A stretch of 64,000 nucleotides of DNA from Alteromonas sp. IB21 (GTDB lineage: Bacteria > Pseudomonadota > Gammaproteobacteria > Enterobacterales > Alteromonadaceae). The translations under genes were made by a program, and so were the position numbers. Of this stretch, positions 37,784 to 46,642 are shown piece after piece. Position 1 is the stretch's first letter; each line of letters opens with the position of its first letter. The stretch is taken from positions 62,001 to 126,000 of the forward strand of contig NZ_JAEFCD010000004.1 in NCBI RefSeq assembly GCF_016405965.1, in the 5' to 3' direction. Under the pieces are notes generated by a model. That model was not told the origin of the DNA. It worked only from the letters and a program-made list of their open reading frames with translations, and made no database searches.

Positions 37784-39193
37784 CTACAGAACAGTGTCGC
37801 CCTTAAGACCAATGTCAAATTGCTCTAAGTAAGCGTTAGGTTGACTTCCATCAAACGTCACGCCATCAATAAATTCACTCTGAGGTGGCTTATAGCCTGT
37901 CTCCGTTCCAAACTCAGGGAAATCGGATGCTTTAGCTTTGCCCTCAGCGATTAGCGCTTTAGCAGCCTGAGCATAGACTTCGGGTTTGTAGACTTTTTTC
38001 GCGGTTTCTTTGTACCAGTCGTCAGACTTTGCTTCTGAAATTTGGCCCCAGCGACGCATTTGAGTGAGATACCAAATCGCATCGCTGTAGTAAGGGTACG
38101 TGGCGTTGTAGCGGAAGAATACGTTGAAATCCGGGACTTCACGCTTGTCGCCCTTTTCATATTCAAAAGTGCCGGTCATACTATTAGCCAGTACGTCTTC
38201 GTCGGCACCTACATAGTTGCTTTTAGCAAGAATTTTTACCGCTTCAGGGCGATTTGCATTGTTGTTTTCATCCAGCCACATTGCTGCACGTATTAATGCT
38301 TTAACGACGCGGATGTGGGTATTAGGGTATTTTTCAGCCCAGCCTTGGCTTACGCCAAATACTTTTTCAGGGTTATTTTTCCAAATTTCGTAATCGGTGA
38401 TCACAGGGACGCCAATACCTTTGAATACCGCCTGTTGGTTCCATGGCTCGCCGACACAGTAGCCATAGATAGTCCCTGCCTCCATGGTCGCTGGCATCTG
38501 CGGAGGCGGTGTGACCGACAGCAGCGCTTGCGCATCGATTTGACCCGCAGTATCACCTTTATGCGGTGCGTAGTAGCCTGGGTGAATGCCACCTGCCGCT
38601 AGCCAATAGCGCAACTCGTAGTTATGGGTAGACACAGGAAATACCATACCCATATTGAAAGATTTCCCAGCATTGCGGTATTCATCAATCACAGGTTTTA
38701 AATAGTCAGCTTTAATTGGATGTACTGGCTTGCCGTTTTCCTGAGGTATATGGGCCTTCATTTTCTCCCAAATTTCGTTTGATACGGTAATACCGTTACC
38801 GTTAAGGTCCATACTAAAGGCCGTCACAATATGGGATTCTGTGCCAAAGCCGATAGTCGCTCCTAATGGCTGACCCGCTAACATGTGAGCGCCATCTAAT
38901 TGGCCGTCAATAACACGGTCAAGCAACACTTTCCAATTAGCTTGCGCTTCTAAGGTGACGTATAGCCCTTCATCTTCAAAAAAGCCTTTTTCATACGCCA
39001 CTGCAAGCGGAGCCATATCCGTCAGTTTAATAAACCCAAACTTCAGTTCCTCTTTCTCAGGCCAACCTAGCGCGGTGGTTTGTGCTGAAACAGATGTTGC
39101 AAACATTGCTACAGAGACGACAAGTGCAGCACAAACGCTCGCACTCGCTGTTCTTAAGCGTTCAAATAGTGATGTTGTCTTTAACTCAGTCAT
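37784..39193 (-). CDS. nrtA: Nitrate ABC transporter substrate-binding protein
   Basis: A 469-aa NrtA/CmpA-family binding protein. An N-terminal signal (about residues 14-38, ending SVSA) shows it is exported, which separates it from the cytoplasmic nitrate sensor NasS. Family segments: [22 protein letters not shown], split here as [13 protein letters not shown] and [14 protein letters not shown], then [31 protein letters not shown] and [18 protein letters not shown]. It is first in the nrtABC-porin transcript, behind a leader with a conditional terminator and a sigma-54-like promoter. A GAGGAACA ribosome site is present. Confidence 0.93.
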   Translation of the reverse strand: MTELKTTSLFERLRTASASVCAALVVSVAMFATSVSAQTTALGWPEKEELKFGFIKLTDMAPLAVAYEKGFFEDEGLYVTLEAQANWKVLLDRVIDGQLDGAHMLAGQPLGATIGFGTESHIVTAFSMDLNGNGITVSNEIWEKMKAHIPQENGKPVHPIKADYLKPVIDEYRNAGKSFNMGMVFPVSTHNYELRYWLAAGGIHPGYYAPHKGDTAGQIDAQALLSVTPPPQMPATMEAGTIYGYCVGEPWNQQAVFKGIGVPVITDYEIWKNNPEKVFGVSQGWAEKYPNTHIRVVKALIRAAMWLDENNNANRPEAVKILAKSNYVGADEDVLANSMTGTFEYEKGDKREVPDFNVFFRYNATYPYYSDAIWYLTQMRRWGQISEAKSDDWYKETAKKVYKPEVYAQAAKALIAEGKAKASDFPEFGTETGYKPPQSEFIDGVTFDGSQPNAYLEQFDIGLKGDTVL

Positions 39194-39210
39194 ACGTGTT
39201 CCTCGTAGCC

Positions 39211-39268
39211 AAAAAAAAACCCACCAGCTATCGACATTTAACTGTCTAGCATGGTGGGCTTCGTTGCC
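39211..39268 (-). terminator. NasR-type leader: P2 hexaloop and leader terminator before nrtA
   Basis: On the minus strand, GGCAACGAAGCC (39257-39268) can fold as a GGC/GCC stem with hexaloop AACGAA, which has the A1 and G4 expected for ANTAR-protein recognition. Its GCC is shared with the next hairpin, CCCACC/GGTGGG extended by GCTA/TAGC and GACA/TGTC, which ends in nine T residues at 39211-39219. The terminator sits 18 bases before the nrtA ATG, so it must be bypassed for expression. Confidence 0.85.
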
Positions 39269-39270
39269 GT

Positions 39271-39297
39271 GTTAGTAACATCGGAGTCATTACTAAC
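39271..39297 (-). promoter_or_regulatory. P1 hairpin of the nrtA leader
   Basis: GTTAGTAAT and GTTACTAAC form a 9-bp stem (one T·G) with a nine-base loop, two bases upstream of P2. Tandem P1-P2 hairpins are the standard ANTAR target. The P1 loop here is not an obvious AxxGxx hexaloop. Confidence 0.65.
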
Positions 39298-39575
39298 GCA
39301 TCAAGTTGTTGTTGGTAAGTCAGGAATTCCCGCTCACACACCTCATCTTAAAGGGAGGTTGATTTAAAGCTTTAGCTTAAAAAACCATCTTTTATTATTG
39401 TTATTATCATTTTCCATAAATGCCGGAGAAGATGGCGCTTCCTTACTGCTCTCCACTGATTCCTAATTATCTTTCTTATTCACACTATGGTTAATGCTGT
39501 GCTTTACACGGTGTTACAACACGCGTGTCGCACTTGCTGCCTAATATGGCAACCTTGCTGTTGCACGGTTTATTT

Positions 39576-39591
39576 AGCAGCCAACGTGCCA
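39576..39591 (-). promoter_or_regulatory. Sigma-54 promoter for nrtABC
   Basis: TGGCACGTTGGCTGCT matches the sigma-54 consensus TGGCAC-N5-TTGC with exact -24 GG and -12 GC; only the first T of TTGC differs. It lies 383 bases upstream of nrtA, giving a long leader that contains the P1-P2-terminator array. Confidence 0.75.
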
Positions 39592-39667
39592 AAAATTCAA
39601 AACATTGATAAATAAGGAAAAAGAAACAGATTCACAGGTTGCAGAAAGAAACTGATTTATATTTTGA

Positions 39668-39703
39668 TGCACCAAAACGGTGGTGTTGTTCAACCATGGT
39701 GCG
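39668..39703 (-). promoter_or_regulatory. Pair of NtrC-like enhancer sites upstream of nrtA
   Basis: TGCACCAAAACGGTGGT (39668-39684) is close to the NtrC palindrome TGCACCAAAATGGTGCA, and TTCAACCATGGTGCG follows (39689-39703). They sit about 80-115 bases upstream of the sigma-54 element, the usual enhancer distance. Confidence 0.7.
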
Positions 39704-39870
39704 AATAGGCAATACCAATCCGCATAGATAATTGCCCACTCAGAAGGCGCGGGCAAGTTTTCTAGCGAAGCGTGGGAATGCAGGAATGGCGGTTCCCTTT
39801 CAAGTTCCCAGAACGAAGCCAGGAAGCATGCCAGACCTTCCCGACGGGCGAGTTTAACATGCGCTTTATT

Positions 39871-41187
39871 CTATAAGCGTTTAGTGAACTGGCCGATGGC
39901 ATTAACGACCTCGTTTGCGCCGCTTTGAATCTCTCCCATGGCATGCCCAGATTGTGTTGAGTACTCTAATGCTTCGCGCGCTTTGTCTTGTCCAGCTTCA
40001 ATAAGCTGAACCGCATTTTCCGTGAGTTTTCTATTTTCCATCACTACGTTGACTATTTCTTCCGTTGCACTACTTGTCCGTGAGGCCAACTGCCTTACTT
40101 CATCAGCAACCACAGCAAACCCTCGACCTTGGTCGCCCGCGCGAGCCGCTTCAATAGCCGCGTTTAGGGCAAGTAGATTGGTTTGATCTGCAATACCGCT
40201 AATACTCTTAACCAAATCAGCGACTTTTTGAGACTGCTCATCAAGGTCTTTAATTCCCTCGCTTGCACTCCCCATTTGCGTCGTAAGCTCATTCATTGCT
40301 TTCACAGTAGCATTGAGCACTTCGCTGCCTCTATGAGCTTGTTCACCGGTATTTTGCGATATGGTATAAGCCACGTTGGCCGCTTCAGAAATAGCAAATT
40401 CTCTTTCCATTTGTTCCGTTATTACAGTGGCAAATTTCACCACTTTGTAGAGCTTGCCGTTTTCATTGCGAATGGGATTATAGGAAGCCTCAAGCCACAC
40501 ATCGTGACCCCGACTATCTACTCGTTTAAAACGACCTGACTCTAGCTTACCTTGTGATAAGTCGCGCCAAAACTGTTTATATTGGTCTGAGTTTGCTTCC
40601 TCTTGCGTACAAAAAATCCGATGGTGTTTACCTACAATTTGATCGAGTGAGTACCCCATTCCTTTAAGAAAATTTTCGTTGGCCTTTATAATAGTGCCGT
40701 CGAGTTTAAACTCGATAACGGCAGATGAGCGATGGAGCGCGGCTATCATATCTCTTTGCTCCCTACTCTCGGTTATGTTTCGCGTTTGCTCCGCCATATA
40801 AAGCGCAATGTAACCCACGTTTCCAAACGCATCATCAACGGGTTGCAAAATTCCCCTCACCCACATTTCTTCGCCTTTCGCGTTTAAAAAATTCATGGCG
40901 CCATGCCAATGACGATGGGTTTTTATCGCTCCTAGCATGTTTTGTACATCGCCTTTATTTTTTGACGTTGCCGGTATTAGGTTATCTAATGTTTTCCCTT
41001 CGATATCAACGGCACGATATCCCATTGCTTGCTCACACAAATCGTTTAAACCACGAATTCGACCGCTTGAATCTAGCTCAATGAAGAGCATTTCTTCCCG
41101 TAATTCCTCTTGAACCGTTTTATAGGCAGACAACTCTTTCAGCAACCTTTGGTTTTCTGCAAGTAATTCTTTGTTCTTAAAAAACAT
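39871..41187 (-). CDS. Soluble PAS-PAS-MCP sensor (BdlA-like)
   Basis: A 438-aa protein without membrane segments. An N-terminal coiled coil (residues about 5-30) is followed by two PAS domains (about 35-150 and 155-275; the second with [18 protein letters not shown] and [21 protein letters not shown]), then a methyl-accepting signalling domain with [19 protein letters not shown] and [17 protein letters not shown]. The layout matches BdlA, a biofilm-dispersal regulator of Pseudomonas. The ATG at 41187 has TCAGGAGC upstream. It sits between the nrtABC control region and the end of the nir-nas operon; a link to nitrate is only positional. Confidence 0.87.
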   Translation of the reverse strand: MFFKNKELLAENQRLLKELSAYKTVQEELREEMLFIELDSSGRIRGLNDLCEQAMGYRAVDIEGKTLDNLIPATSKNKGDVQNMLGAIKTHRHWHGAMNFLNAKGEEMWVRGILQPVDDAFGNVGYIALYMAEQTRNITESREQRDMIAALHRSSAVIEFKLDGTIIKANENFLKGMGYSLDQIVGKHHRIFCTQEEANSDQYKQFWRDLSQGKLESGRFKRVDSRGHDVWLEASYNPIRNENGKLYKVVKFATVITEQMEREFAISEAANVAYTISQNTGEQAHRGSEVLNATVKAMNELTTQMGSASEGIKDLDEQSQKVADLVKSISGIADQTNLLALNAAIEAARAGDQGRGFAVVADEVRQLASRTSSATEEIVNVVMENRKLTENAVQLIEAGQDKAREALEYSTQSGHAMGEIQSGANEVVNAIGQFTKRL

Positions 41188-41324
41188 TCTGCGCTCCTGA
41201 CACGCCACACCTTAGCCATGCCCCATTGATATGTGGAACACGATGTTAGTTTGAGAAGGGATTAGTTAAAGATAGCAGAGGTACTAGAAAAAATTAATTA
41301 TACAAAAGGTTGCCTTGCTAGATT

Positions 41325-41348
41325 CTCACTCAACGCGTGTTGAGTGAG
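41325..41348 (-). terminator. Hairpin at the end of the nir-nas operon
   Basis: CTCACTCAAC and GTTGAGTGAG form a perfect 10-bp stem with a GCGT loop, 10 bases past the TrpD2-like gene's stop. The T tract on the minus strand is weak. Confidence 0.65.
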
Positions 41349-41357
41349 TCAATGCGG

Positions 41358-42347
41358 TCACGCAAAGGGTTGACGCGTAACATCACGCTGAGACCAGAGC
41401 AGTCTTGCTTGGCGCAATGCATCGGCAACGTCACAGCTTTGTAAGAGTACCAAGTAGCTGGCAAGCGTACTTAAGATTGCTTGTTCACCGTAAACGCTAT
41501 TTTTCCTACCGGCCCACACATCGAGCATGTCACTCACGTTCATGTCTTTGTCTTTAAGGGCCCATTTAGCGGCAACCACCGGCATTATCATTGCTTTTGT
41601 TTCGCCATTTCGGGTAATGAAAAGCTCGGTTTCTCGTTCGCCATTTACTTCAGGGTCGCCACCATCGCCTCGAAAGCATAGGGCGTCAATAGAAGGATAG
41701 TTTTCATTAACGCGACAATGCTTGTGGTCAAGGTGCATATGATAAACGCCCTGCACGCAATACTGCGCCGCGGTGGGGTTTAATAGCCTCGCAAGGGTAT
41801 TAGCACAAGAGCGAAGACCAAACACTTCTCGCAGTTTAATGATGGTATCAAGGGCGGGTAACAGGTACGACAAATCGAGATAGGTTACCCCTTTATCAGC
41901 AAGCTGCAGTTTTGCGTCAGCAATGCTGTCCACCTCAGGAAGACCCAACGTGGGTAGCGCAATGCTTGCATAAAGACGACCCGAACCCGGCTCATGAGCG
42001 CCGTGAAGCATAACGGAATAGCCGTTTTTGGCCAGTACCGCTACCGCGAGTAAATACCAAGGCAATTGACGGCGTTTGCCTGCATAACAGCCAATATCTA
42101 ACGTGGGGGTGAGTGTTTTTACCTCTGGCTCTATCAGCTCTCTGCACGCATCAACAAAGCCAATGACTTCTTCCGGCGTCTCTTCACGGGTGCGAAGCAA
42201 CATGAGAAATGCACCCCGTTGGTCACCTGTCACTGCGTTAGCCAACACCATTTTCATAGCATGATAAGCTTCATCTCGGGTAAGGCTACGTCCCCTTTTT
42301 TGGCCCTTGCCAATAATTTTTATGTATTCGCTAAATGGTTGCTGCAT
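41358..42347 (-). CDS. TrpD2/YbiB-like glycosyl transferase family protein
   Basis: A 329-aa protein of the anthranilate phosphoribosyltransferase fold. It begins with an N-terminal helical domain (SLTRDEAYHAMKMVLANAVT and QRGAFLMLLRTREETPEEV), then DIGCYAGKRRQLPWYLLAVA, MLHGAHEPGSGR and LRSCANTLARLLNPT. The TrpD signature GTGGD is replaced by GCYAG, so it is not TrpD. YbiB-type members bind nucleic acid; the role here is unknown. It overlaps cobA by 17 bases and is the last gene of the nirBD-nasA-cobA operon. Confidence 0.82.
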   Translation of the reverse strand: MQQPFSEYIKIIGKGQKRGRSLTRDEAYHAMKMVLANAVTGDQRGAFLMLLRTREETPEEVIGFVDACRELIEPEVKTLTPTLDIGCYAGKRRQLPWYLLAVAVLAKNGYSVMLHGAHEPGSGRLYASIALPTLGLPEVDSIADAKLQLADKGVTYLDLSYLLPALDTIIKLREVFGLRSCANTLARLLNPTAAQYCVQGVYHMHLDHKHCRVNENYPSIDALCFRGDGGDPEVNGERETELFITRNGETKAMIMPVVAAKWALKDKDMNVSDMLDVWAGRKNSVYGEQAILSTLASYLVLLQSCDVADALRQARLLWSQRDVTRQPFA

Positions 42348-43314
42348 GCTCGGATGAATTTAGTAGAAGTGTGTTTACCTGTTGACGAGACTCTACCACC
42401 TTTCCAAAAATAAGTAACGTGGGACCCGTTAAGTTTGCTGCCTTAACTTTGCTATGAATATCCTCTAGCACACCAGTAATGACGCGTTGTTGAGGGGACG
42501 TAGCGTTTTCGATAGCCGCTACTGGCCATGCGCATGGCACCTTATGCTGTGACAAACCTTTGCAAAGTCCTTCTAGCCGGCTTAGCCCCATATAAACCAC
42601 CATAGTTTGCTTTAAAACATTTTCTGCCATCGATGCCATTTCAGGCCATAGCTCTGCGTCTTTAAAATGTGCGGTCATAAAACTCACTGACTGAGCACAG
42701 CGTCTGTCAGTTAAAGGAATTCCGGTATACGCAGATACACCTGACGCAGCAGTAATACCGGGCACAATAGCAAAAGGAATGTTGGCTTTTGTTAGCGCAT
42801 CAGTTTCTTCACAAGTTCTTGCAAATAGCGCTGGGTCGCCTCCTTTTAACCGCACAACCCTGTGCCCTTTGCTTGCCAACTCAACCACCCGCTTGCAAAT
42901 TTCATCTTGGGTAAAGCTATGCTTTTTACAGCGTTTCCCTACATATTCTTTCACCACTTTAGAGGGAATTAGCGCAAGAATATCTTCGCTGACTAATGCA
43001 TCGAAAAGCACGACATCGGCTTGCTGCAATAGTCGAAGTGCTTTCAAAGTAAGTAACTCGGCATCGCCTGGGCCAGCCCCCACAATGAACACCTGCCCTT
43101 GTTTATGATGTTCACTTTGTCTGTTTGCTGACGTAAACCACTTGTTTAGGTATGAATGCTTAGCTGAAGTTTTATCATTAGCGGGATGCTGGCGTGTGGT
43201 TGTGGCCGAGGACCTCGTTGCAATAGCATCGCGATAAGGAAGGTTAAACATAGGTTTCTGCTGTTTGAATAGGGTGCGCAAAAACGGAAAAGACCAACTA
43301 GATGCTATTGACAT
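42331..43314 (-). CDS. cobA: Uroporphyrinogen-III C-methyltransferase
   Basis: A 327-aa enzyme that makes precorrin-2, the precursor of siroheme for NirB. The catalytic domain begins near residue 73 with VFIVGAGPGDAELLTLKALR, then VVRLKGGDPALFARTCEE, VPGITAASGVSAYTGIPLT and QTMVVYMGLSRLE. The first about 70 residues are a Ser/Thr/Lys-rich extension with no recognised domain. The CysG dehydrogenase/ferrochelatase part is absent. AGGAG precedes the ATG, 12 bases after nasA. It is co-transcribed with the siroheme enzyme NirB. Confidence 0.93.
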   Translation of the reverse strand: MSIASSWSFPFLRTLFKQQKPMFNLPYRDAIATRSSATTTRQHPANDKTSAKHSYLNKWFTSANRQSEHHKQGQVFIVGAGPGDAELLTLKALRLLQQADVVLFDALVSEDILALIPSKVVKEYVGKRCKKHSFTQDEICKRVVELASKGHRVVRLKGGDPALFARTCEETDALTKANIPFAIVPGITAASGVSAYTGIPLTDRRCAQSVSFMTAHFKDAELWPEMASMAENVLKQTMVVYMGLSRLEGLCKGLSQHKVPCAWPVAAIENATSPQQRVITGVLEDIHSKVKAANLTGPTLLIFGKVVESRQQVNTLLLNSSEHAATI

Positions 43315-43326
43315 AATTTAACGCTC

Positions 43327-46176
43327 CTAAACAGATTGGGTTTCTATGACTAAATGCTTGTCTATAAGCTTAGACAAGGCCGGCTTGCACGAGCCGCAAT
43401 TCGTACCACACTTTAACGCTTTACCAAGCGCTACTACCGAACTACAACCTTCTTCGATGGCATGAGTAATCGTTTTTTCACGCACTTCGAAGCAGCTGCA
43501 AACGACATCACCATTTAAAAATGCGTCGTCGACTTGGCCTCGTAATAAGTTTCGCTGTATGCCAGTGGAAATAGGCGTATTTAAGAGGCTAGCAAGCCAA
43601 GAGTTAGGCACTGACCCTGTGTTTTCTATATGTGCCGGTGCCAGTGCCCTTGTCGCTTTTTCTGGCTCATCGCCTAAAAACGCAGCGAAGCAAAGTATGT
43701 CATCCACAAGGGCGAGGCATACTGAGTATGTAAGATGATGAAACTGCAGTAGCACCGCATTTTGCGGCAGCAGAGGTATCAAACTCTGTGTAAAGTCTCG
43801 ACGGCTATTGTTCGAAGCAACATTCAACACTGATAGTGCTGCATCCGACCGACTTATATCTGCAGAGGCATCTGTGCGTTCAAGCGGTGTTTTACTCCAG
43901 TAATGACAAACATGCTTTAGCGCGTCTTCATTAAAGGGGCCGATCTCGGCAGTGTGTGTTGATTGCATAGCCGATGAAATAAAGAGCTTGCCATACGTAG
44001 CGAAATGAACAGGTGCGATGGCCACTGCAGCGTGTTTTAACTCAGGTTGACCTGAAATAGGGTCAACCGCGCTGTCGTAAAGCGCGCCTAGCTTGCTATG
44101 AGAACCCCATTGCGCCGACCAATGGATGGGAATGAACACTTCCCCTTCGCGCATATCCGTATCCGCTTTAACCGGGTAGATAACAGGGGCGTCATTACAT
44201 ACTGCACTTGAAAGAGAAACAAGAGCGCCATTTTCAACGCCCAATGCGGCAGTGTCTTTAGGGTTGATATACACGTAAGCTCTTGGCATATGAGCCAGTA
44301 ACTTTGCTGCTTTGCCCGTGCGCGTCATGGTATGCCACTGGTCTCGCGCTCGACCGCTGTTTACCACAAACGGGAACAGCTTCGACGTTTGTTGCTGTGG
44401 TGCTTTAAATACAACGGGAATAAGCTTGGCTTTACCGTTAGGCGTAGAGAACTGTTTATCGGCAAAGGGTCGCTTACTGTTAAGCCCTTGCATACCTTGC
44501 AACTCATCAGATGTTGTAAATGGCCACTGTAAAGGCGACATGGCATCATATTGCGCCTGAGTAATATTTTGTAAAGGCGATAGGTCCAGCTGGCGTTGCC
44601 CATTATTTTGATAACCGGTTAACCCTGCGTATTCGCAAAAAATTTGCGATGGATGGGTAAAATTAAATGCCTCAGCAAAGCCCATTTTAACCGCTACGTC
44701 ACACATAATTTGCCAATCGTGTTTTGCACTGCCTGGCGGGGGTAAGATGCCCCGCTGACGTGATATACGGCGCTCTGAGTTGGTCACCGTTCCATCTTTT
44801 TCAGACCACCCCGTTGCCGGAAGGGCGATGTGGGCGTATTTCAATGTGTCGTTAGATTCCACGATGTCAGACACCACCACCATGTCGCACTTTGATAGTG
44901 CGCGCTCGACTTGAGCGCGGTTGGGCATACTTACTACAGGGTTAGTGCCCATTATCCAAACGAATTTTACTTTACCCCTTTCAATGGCGTTAAAGAGGTC
45001 AACAGCCTTAAGCCCCTGCCCTTTAGGCATAACTGGCGCGTTCCAATACGTTTTTACCGCGTTGATATGCTCAGGGTTTTCAAGGTCCATATGTGCGGCA
45101 AGCATATTTGCTAACCCGCCTACTTCACGGCCTCCCATGGCATTGGGCTGGCCTGTAATTGAGAAAGGTCCGCAGCCTTCTTTTGCAATTAAATCGGTGG
45201 CTAAATGGCAGTTTATAATGGCTTGCGCTTTATCTACGCCCGCTGACGATTGGTTCACCCCCATTGAATAGAAGGTAATAGCCCGAGCCGCTTGGCAAAA
45301 AATCTCATAAAAGGTTTTCACGCAGCTAGCGTCGACATCGCAAATCTTGGCGACTTCGCTAAGCGTCGACGCGCTCGCACTTTCTAAAGCTTCATCTAAA
45401 CCGTCGGCAAACCTTCCAACGCTTGCCTTGTTTACCCTTCCCTGCTTATTAGCAAAGCGTAGCAGGCCATTAAATAGTGCCACATCACTACCCGGTTTTA
45501 TTGCTAGGTGAAGGTCGGCAATGGTACAGGTTTCGGTTTTGCGTGGGTCTATGACCACCACCTTCATGAGCGGGTTTTTGAGCTTTGCACGCTGAATACG
45601 CTGAAAGAGTACAGGATGTGCCCACGCCGCGTTACTGCCAGTGATCACCAGTAAGTCTGTACATTCCAGATCAGTATAATCGCATGGCACCACGTCTTCG
45701 CCGAATGCACGCTTGTAGGCAGCCACGGCTGAAGACATGCAAAGGCGTGAGTTAGTATCAATATTGGCACTGCCGATGTAGCCCTTCATTAATTTGTTGG
45801 CAATGTAATAGTCTTCGGTCAGTAGCTGACCTGACACATAAAAAGCAACGGCATCCGCGCCATACTGCGCAATAGTAGAGGCGATCTTATCCGCAATCAC
45901 ATCGGTGGCCGTGTCCCAATCCACCGATTTACCTGCCATGGTTGGGTGAAGCAAACGCCCATTAAGATCGTTCGTTTCAAGCAGGTTTGTTCCTTTAACG
46001 CACAATCTACCAAAATTGGCGGGATGCTCGGGCGTGCCCTTAACAGTGTCCAGGGTTACGGCACGCTTACTTACGTTGCAACTGATATCTACGCCACAAC
46101 CCACGCCGCAATAAGGGCATGTTGTTTGTCTTAACTGTTCAGACATAATATCGGGTTGTGGAGTAGCCATATTCAT
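43327..46176 (-). CDS. nasA: Assimilatory nitrate reductase catalytic subunit
   Basis: A 949-aa cytoplasmic molybdenum enzyme reducing nitrate to nitrite. The N-terminal [4Fe-4S] site is CPYCGVGCGVDI with GRLCVKG. Molybdopterin-binding segments include YVSGQLLTEDYYIANKL, SAVAAYKRAFGED, FSMG-type loops (TFYSMGVNQSSAGVDKA) and GTNPVVSMPN. The C-terminal BFD-like domain has VVCSCFEVREKTITHAI and CGTNCGSCKPAL for a [2Fe-2S] cluster that accepts electrons. The ATG at 46176 has AAAAAGG upstream; an in-frame start farther upstream (46260) would overlap nirD. Second enzyme of the operon after nirBD. Confidence 0.95.
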   Translation of the reverse strand: MNMATPQPDIMSEQLRQTTCPYCGVGCGVDISCNVSKRAVTLDTVKGTPEHPANFGRLCVKGTNLLETNDLNGRLLHPTMAGKSVDWDTATDVIADKIASTIAQYGADAVAFYVSGQLLTEDYYIANKLMKGYIGSANIDTNSRLCMSSAVAAYKRAFGEDVVPCDYTDLECTDLLVITGSNAAWAHPVLFQRIQRAKLKNPLMKVVVIDPRKTETCTIADLHLAIKPGSDVALFNGLLRFANKQGRVNKASVGRFADGLDEALESASASTLSEVAKICDVDASCVKTFYEIFCQAARAITFYSMGVNQSSAGVDKAQAIINCHLATDLIAKEGCGPFSITGQPNAMGGREVGGLANMLAAHMDLENPEHINAVKTYWNAPVMPKGQGLKAVDLFNAIERGKVKFVWIMGTNPVVSMPNRAQVERALSKCDMVVVSDIVESNDTLKYAHIALPATGWSEKDGTVTNSERRISRQRGILPPPGSAKHDWQIMCDVAVKMGFAEAFNFTHPSQIFCEYAGLTGYQNNGQRQLDLSPLQNITQAQYDAMSPLQWPFTTSDELQGMQGLNSKRPFADKQFSTPNGKAKLIPVVFKAPQQQTSKLFPFVVNSGRARDQWHTMTRTGKAAKLLAHMPRAYVYINPKDTAALGVENGALVSLSSAVCNDAPVIYPVKADTDMREGEVFIPIHWSAQWGSHSKLGALYDSAVDPISGQPELKHAAVAIAPVHFATYGKLFISSAMQSTHTAEIGPFNEDALKHVCHYWSKTPLERTDASADISRSDAALSVLNVASNNSRRDFTQSLIPLLPQNAVLLQFHHLTYSVCLALVDDILCFAAFLGDEPEKATRALAPAHIENTGSVPNSWLASLLNTPISTGIQRNLLRGQVDDAFLNGDVVCSCFEVREKTITHAIEEGCSSVVALGKALKCGTNCGSCKPALSKLIDKHLVIETQSV

Positions 46177-46234
46177 ATCATTACCTTTTTCGTTTTCTCT
46201 GCTTTGTAAACGCCTTCTGTATGCAGCGTACCGC

Positions 46235-46606
46235 TTAAATGCCAATGAAAACCTTTTCACCTTCTACTTTTACTGGGTAAGTGGTAACCGATATATCATC
46301 GTATTCCTTACATAGCCCGCTTTCTAAAAAGTAATGCTCCTTGTATAAAGGAGACGCAACTACCGGGGCGCCGCCAATTGACCCCAAAAGCCCGCGATAT
46401 AGCACGTTGGCCTTGCCAATGGGGTCGTAATTACTTATCGCAAAAACCTGGGTTTCCCCTTTGACACATAAACAAAAAATCGCGATTTGCCGAGACTCTA
46501 CCAGGGCGCAAACGCCGCTATTTTTTACTAAGTCCCGTGTTTCGCACACTAGGTGCCATTGCTGAATATCTTGCCCTGAAGCTAAAAGATTTGGCGCTGC
46601 TGACAT
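46235..46606 (-). CDS. nirD: Nitrite reductase small subunit
   Basis: A 123-aa Rieske-like small subunit of NADH/NADPH nitrite reductase. It has a WHLVCETRDL start, VFAISNYDPIGKANVLYRGL, VVASPLYKEHYFLESGLC and a C-terminal VKVEGEKVFIGI. The usual Rieske Cys-His ligands are replaced as in other NirD proteins. ATG at 46606 with AGGAGG upstream. It follows nirB by 36 bases and precedes nasA. Confidence 0.92.
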   Translation of the reverse strand: MSAAPNLLASGQDIQQWHLVCETRDLVKNSGVCALVESRQIAIFCLCVKGETQVFAISNYDPIGKANVLYRGLLGSIGGAPVVASPLYKEHYFLESGLCKEYDDISVTTYPVKVEGEKVFIGI

Positions 46607-46642
46607 CAAATGTTCCTCCTAAGCTCTTTAATAACTAAATCG

